Positions 6,744-7,377 of a DNA stretch of 7,377 nucleotides are shown here, piece by piece. The translations under genes and the position numbers were made by a program. Within the stretch, counting starts at the first letter, position 1; each line of letters begins with the position of its first letter. The stretch is from UBA1181 sp963654355. Lineage in GTDB: Bacteria; Bacteroidota; Bacteroidia; Bacteroidales; Paludibacteraceae. Location of the stretch: the NCBI GenBank assembly GCA_963654355.1, contig CAVKBM010000195.1, forward strand, positions 1 through 7,377, read 5' to 3'. The notes under the pieces were generated by a model, which was not told the origin of the DNA, made no database searches, and saw only the letters and a list, made by a program, of their open reading frames with translations.

Positions 6744-7377
6744 ATGCAACAGATAGATACAAATAACTTTGCCCAGCACGAGGAGAACAATCGTGTTGAA
6801 CTTCAAGAGATACTAAGGCTGCATCGAGACTGCTCGGCACGTTTCGGTGGTCATGTGTTACGGTTGCTGATGGAGAATGGTGATAGCAACGAGAATATCG
6901 CCTTGTCTCCTGCACGTTTGCAAGCGGTGTTGGTGTTGCTTGCCAACTGGACTACGCCGGAGATACGAAAACGGATTCTTGACATAGCAGTAAGCGAAGT
7001 GATGAGCCTTGAAGAGGCAAATGCACTCTTTGACTTCACGAATGTAAAGCCGATACCGCATGACGACTTTGTTCTTAGAGACGGCGACGGTAATCCTATT
7101 CCGATGGTTCCTACCGTTGAGCAACAGACAACATTGTGGCACAAAGAGGATTTGGCTGTCAACAAGGAGGCGGTTGAGAAGATTAAGGCTGCGTTCAATG
7201 CTTGTACAAAGGCGATAGACTTTGCTGCACCAGAAGCAAAGCAGGTCATTGACGAGGATGTATGCAAAGCCACACATGGTCTCATTGAGCATCTCGACAC
7301 ACAAATCAATGCTTCTGTTTTGGCGATGTTGGTAGATGTTCTGTATTTTAAGGGAGCATGGGAGAATGAGTTTGATG
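6744..7377 (+). CDS. Serpin-family protein, N-terminal part (truncated by window end)
   Basis: The frame is open from ATG 6744 to the window edge, giving 211 residues. The serpin fold is recognisable from ordered landmarks. NIALSPARLQAVLVLLANWT (about residues 51-70) corresponds to the 'N-x-x-x-SP-x-S-x-x-x-x-L-x-x-L' helix B region. TTLWHKEDLAVNKEAVEKIK...FNACTKAIDF corresponds to the 'NslW...y...v..vdF' segment. KATHGLIEHL corresponds to the 'kTnGkI..ll' segment, and VLYFKGAWENEFD (199-211) to the highly conserved 'YFKG.W...F' segment. A full serpin is about 370-420 aa, so the reactive-centre loop that sets protease specificity is outside the window. The start MQQIDTNNFAQHEENN is hydrophilic with no signal peptide or lipobox, and the upstream in-frame sequence offers none either, unlike most secreted bacterial serpins. 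A cytoplasmic role is therefore likely. GC content (about 50%) is higher than in the preceding genes. ATG 6744 is the first in-frame ATG. Confidence 0.82.
   Translation, partial: MQQIDTNNFAQHEENNRVELQEILRLHRDCSARFGGHVLRLLMENGDSNENIALSPARLQAVLVLLANWTTPEIRKRILDIAVSEVMSLEEANALFDFTNVKPIPHDDFVLRDGDGNPIPMVPTVEQQTTLWHKEDLAVNKEAVEKIKAAFNACTKAIDFAAPEAKQVIDEDVCKATHGLIEHLDTQINASVLAMLVDVLYFKGAWENEFD

Noticed and set aside
6851..7309. Long reverse-strand open frame (about 150 codons) and a second one over nearly the same bases
   Set aside because: Both lie entirely opposite the serpin gene, are Ser/Cys/Arg-rich shadow-type translations, and have no recognisable motif; the forward frame has clear serpin landmarks.
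1..7377. CRISPR array, tRNA/rRNA genes, insertion sequence
   Set aside because: No regularly spaced repeats, no tRNA- or rRNA-like sequence, and no transposase or integrase frame were seen on either strand.

Overview
The window reads like an accessory, defence-type locus from a member of the Bacteroidota (Bacteroides or Prevotella relatives are the most likely hosts). The reasons are the protein families present, the dense and overlapping gene layout, and starts that mostly lack a Shine-Dalgarno sequence. This taxonomic guess is an inference; there is no rRNA or other marker gene here. All supported genes are on the + strand.

Layout. (1) Positions 1-101 hold the last 32 codons of an unidentified gene. 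Five bases later comes a 188-aa protein (107-673). Its N-terminus carries the 'GHxAPHKxxLLLAIxDLI' signature that I associate with DNA-recognition domains of ScoMcrA/HNH-type restriction proteins, but there is no HNH nuclease domain after it. (2) An AT-rich block of three overlapping genes follows (746-2760). It encodes a GHKL-family ATPase with a STAS-like front part, a small DUF4325/STAS-like protein, and a protein with two predicted membrane helices and a soluble helical tail. (3) Next is a translationally overlapping pair (2773-6661): a 504-aa protein of unknown function whose N-terminus recalls DUF6361-type proteins of defence islands, and a 795-aa phospholipase D superfamily protein with two complete HxK...GSxN...E half-sites, probably a nuclease. 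(4) After an 82-base gap begins a serpin-family protein (6744 to the window edge) that lacks a signal peptide. It is cut off before its reactive-centre loop.

How the genes may work together. The junctions from 746 to 6661 are -23, -20, +12 and -14 bases, so these five genes are very probably co-transcribed. The serpin may be the sixth. The GHKL ATPase and STAS protein resemble the anti-sigma kinase/antagonist halves of a partner-switching module, and the two-helix membrane protein is the natural candidate for its output. The PLD protein and its 504-aa partner look like a nuclease-based unit. The 188-aa protein and the serpin are visibly GC-richer than the block between them, which suggests that block was acquired as one or two modules. 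I know of no described system with this exact set of genes. The proposal of a multi-gene anti-phage or stress-response locus is inference from context.
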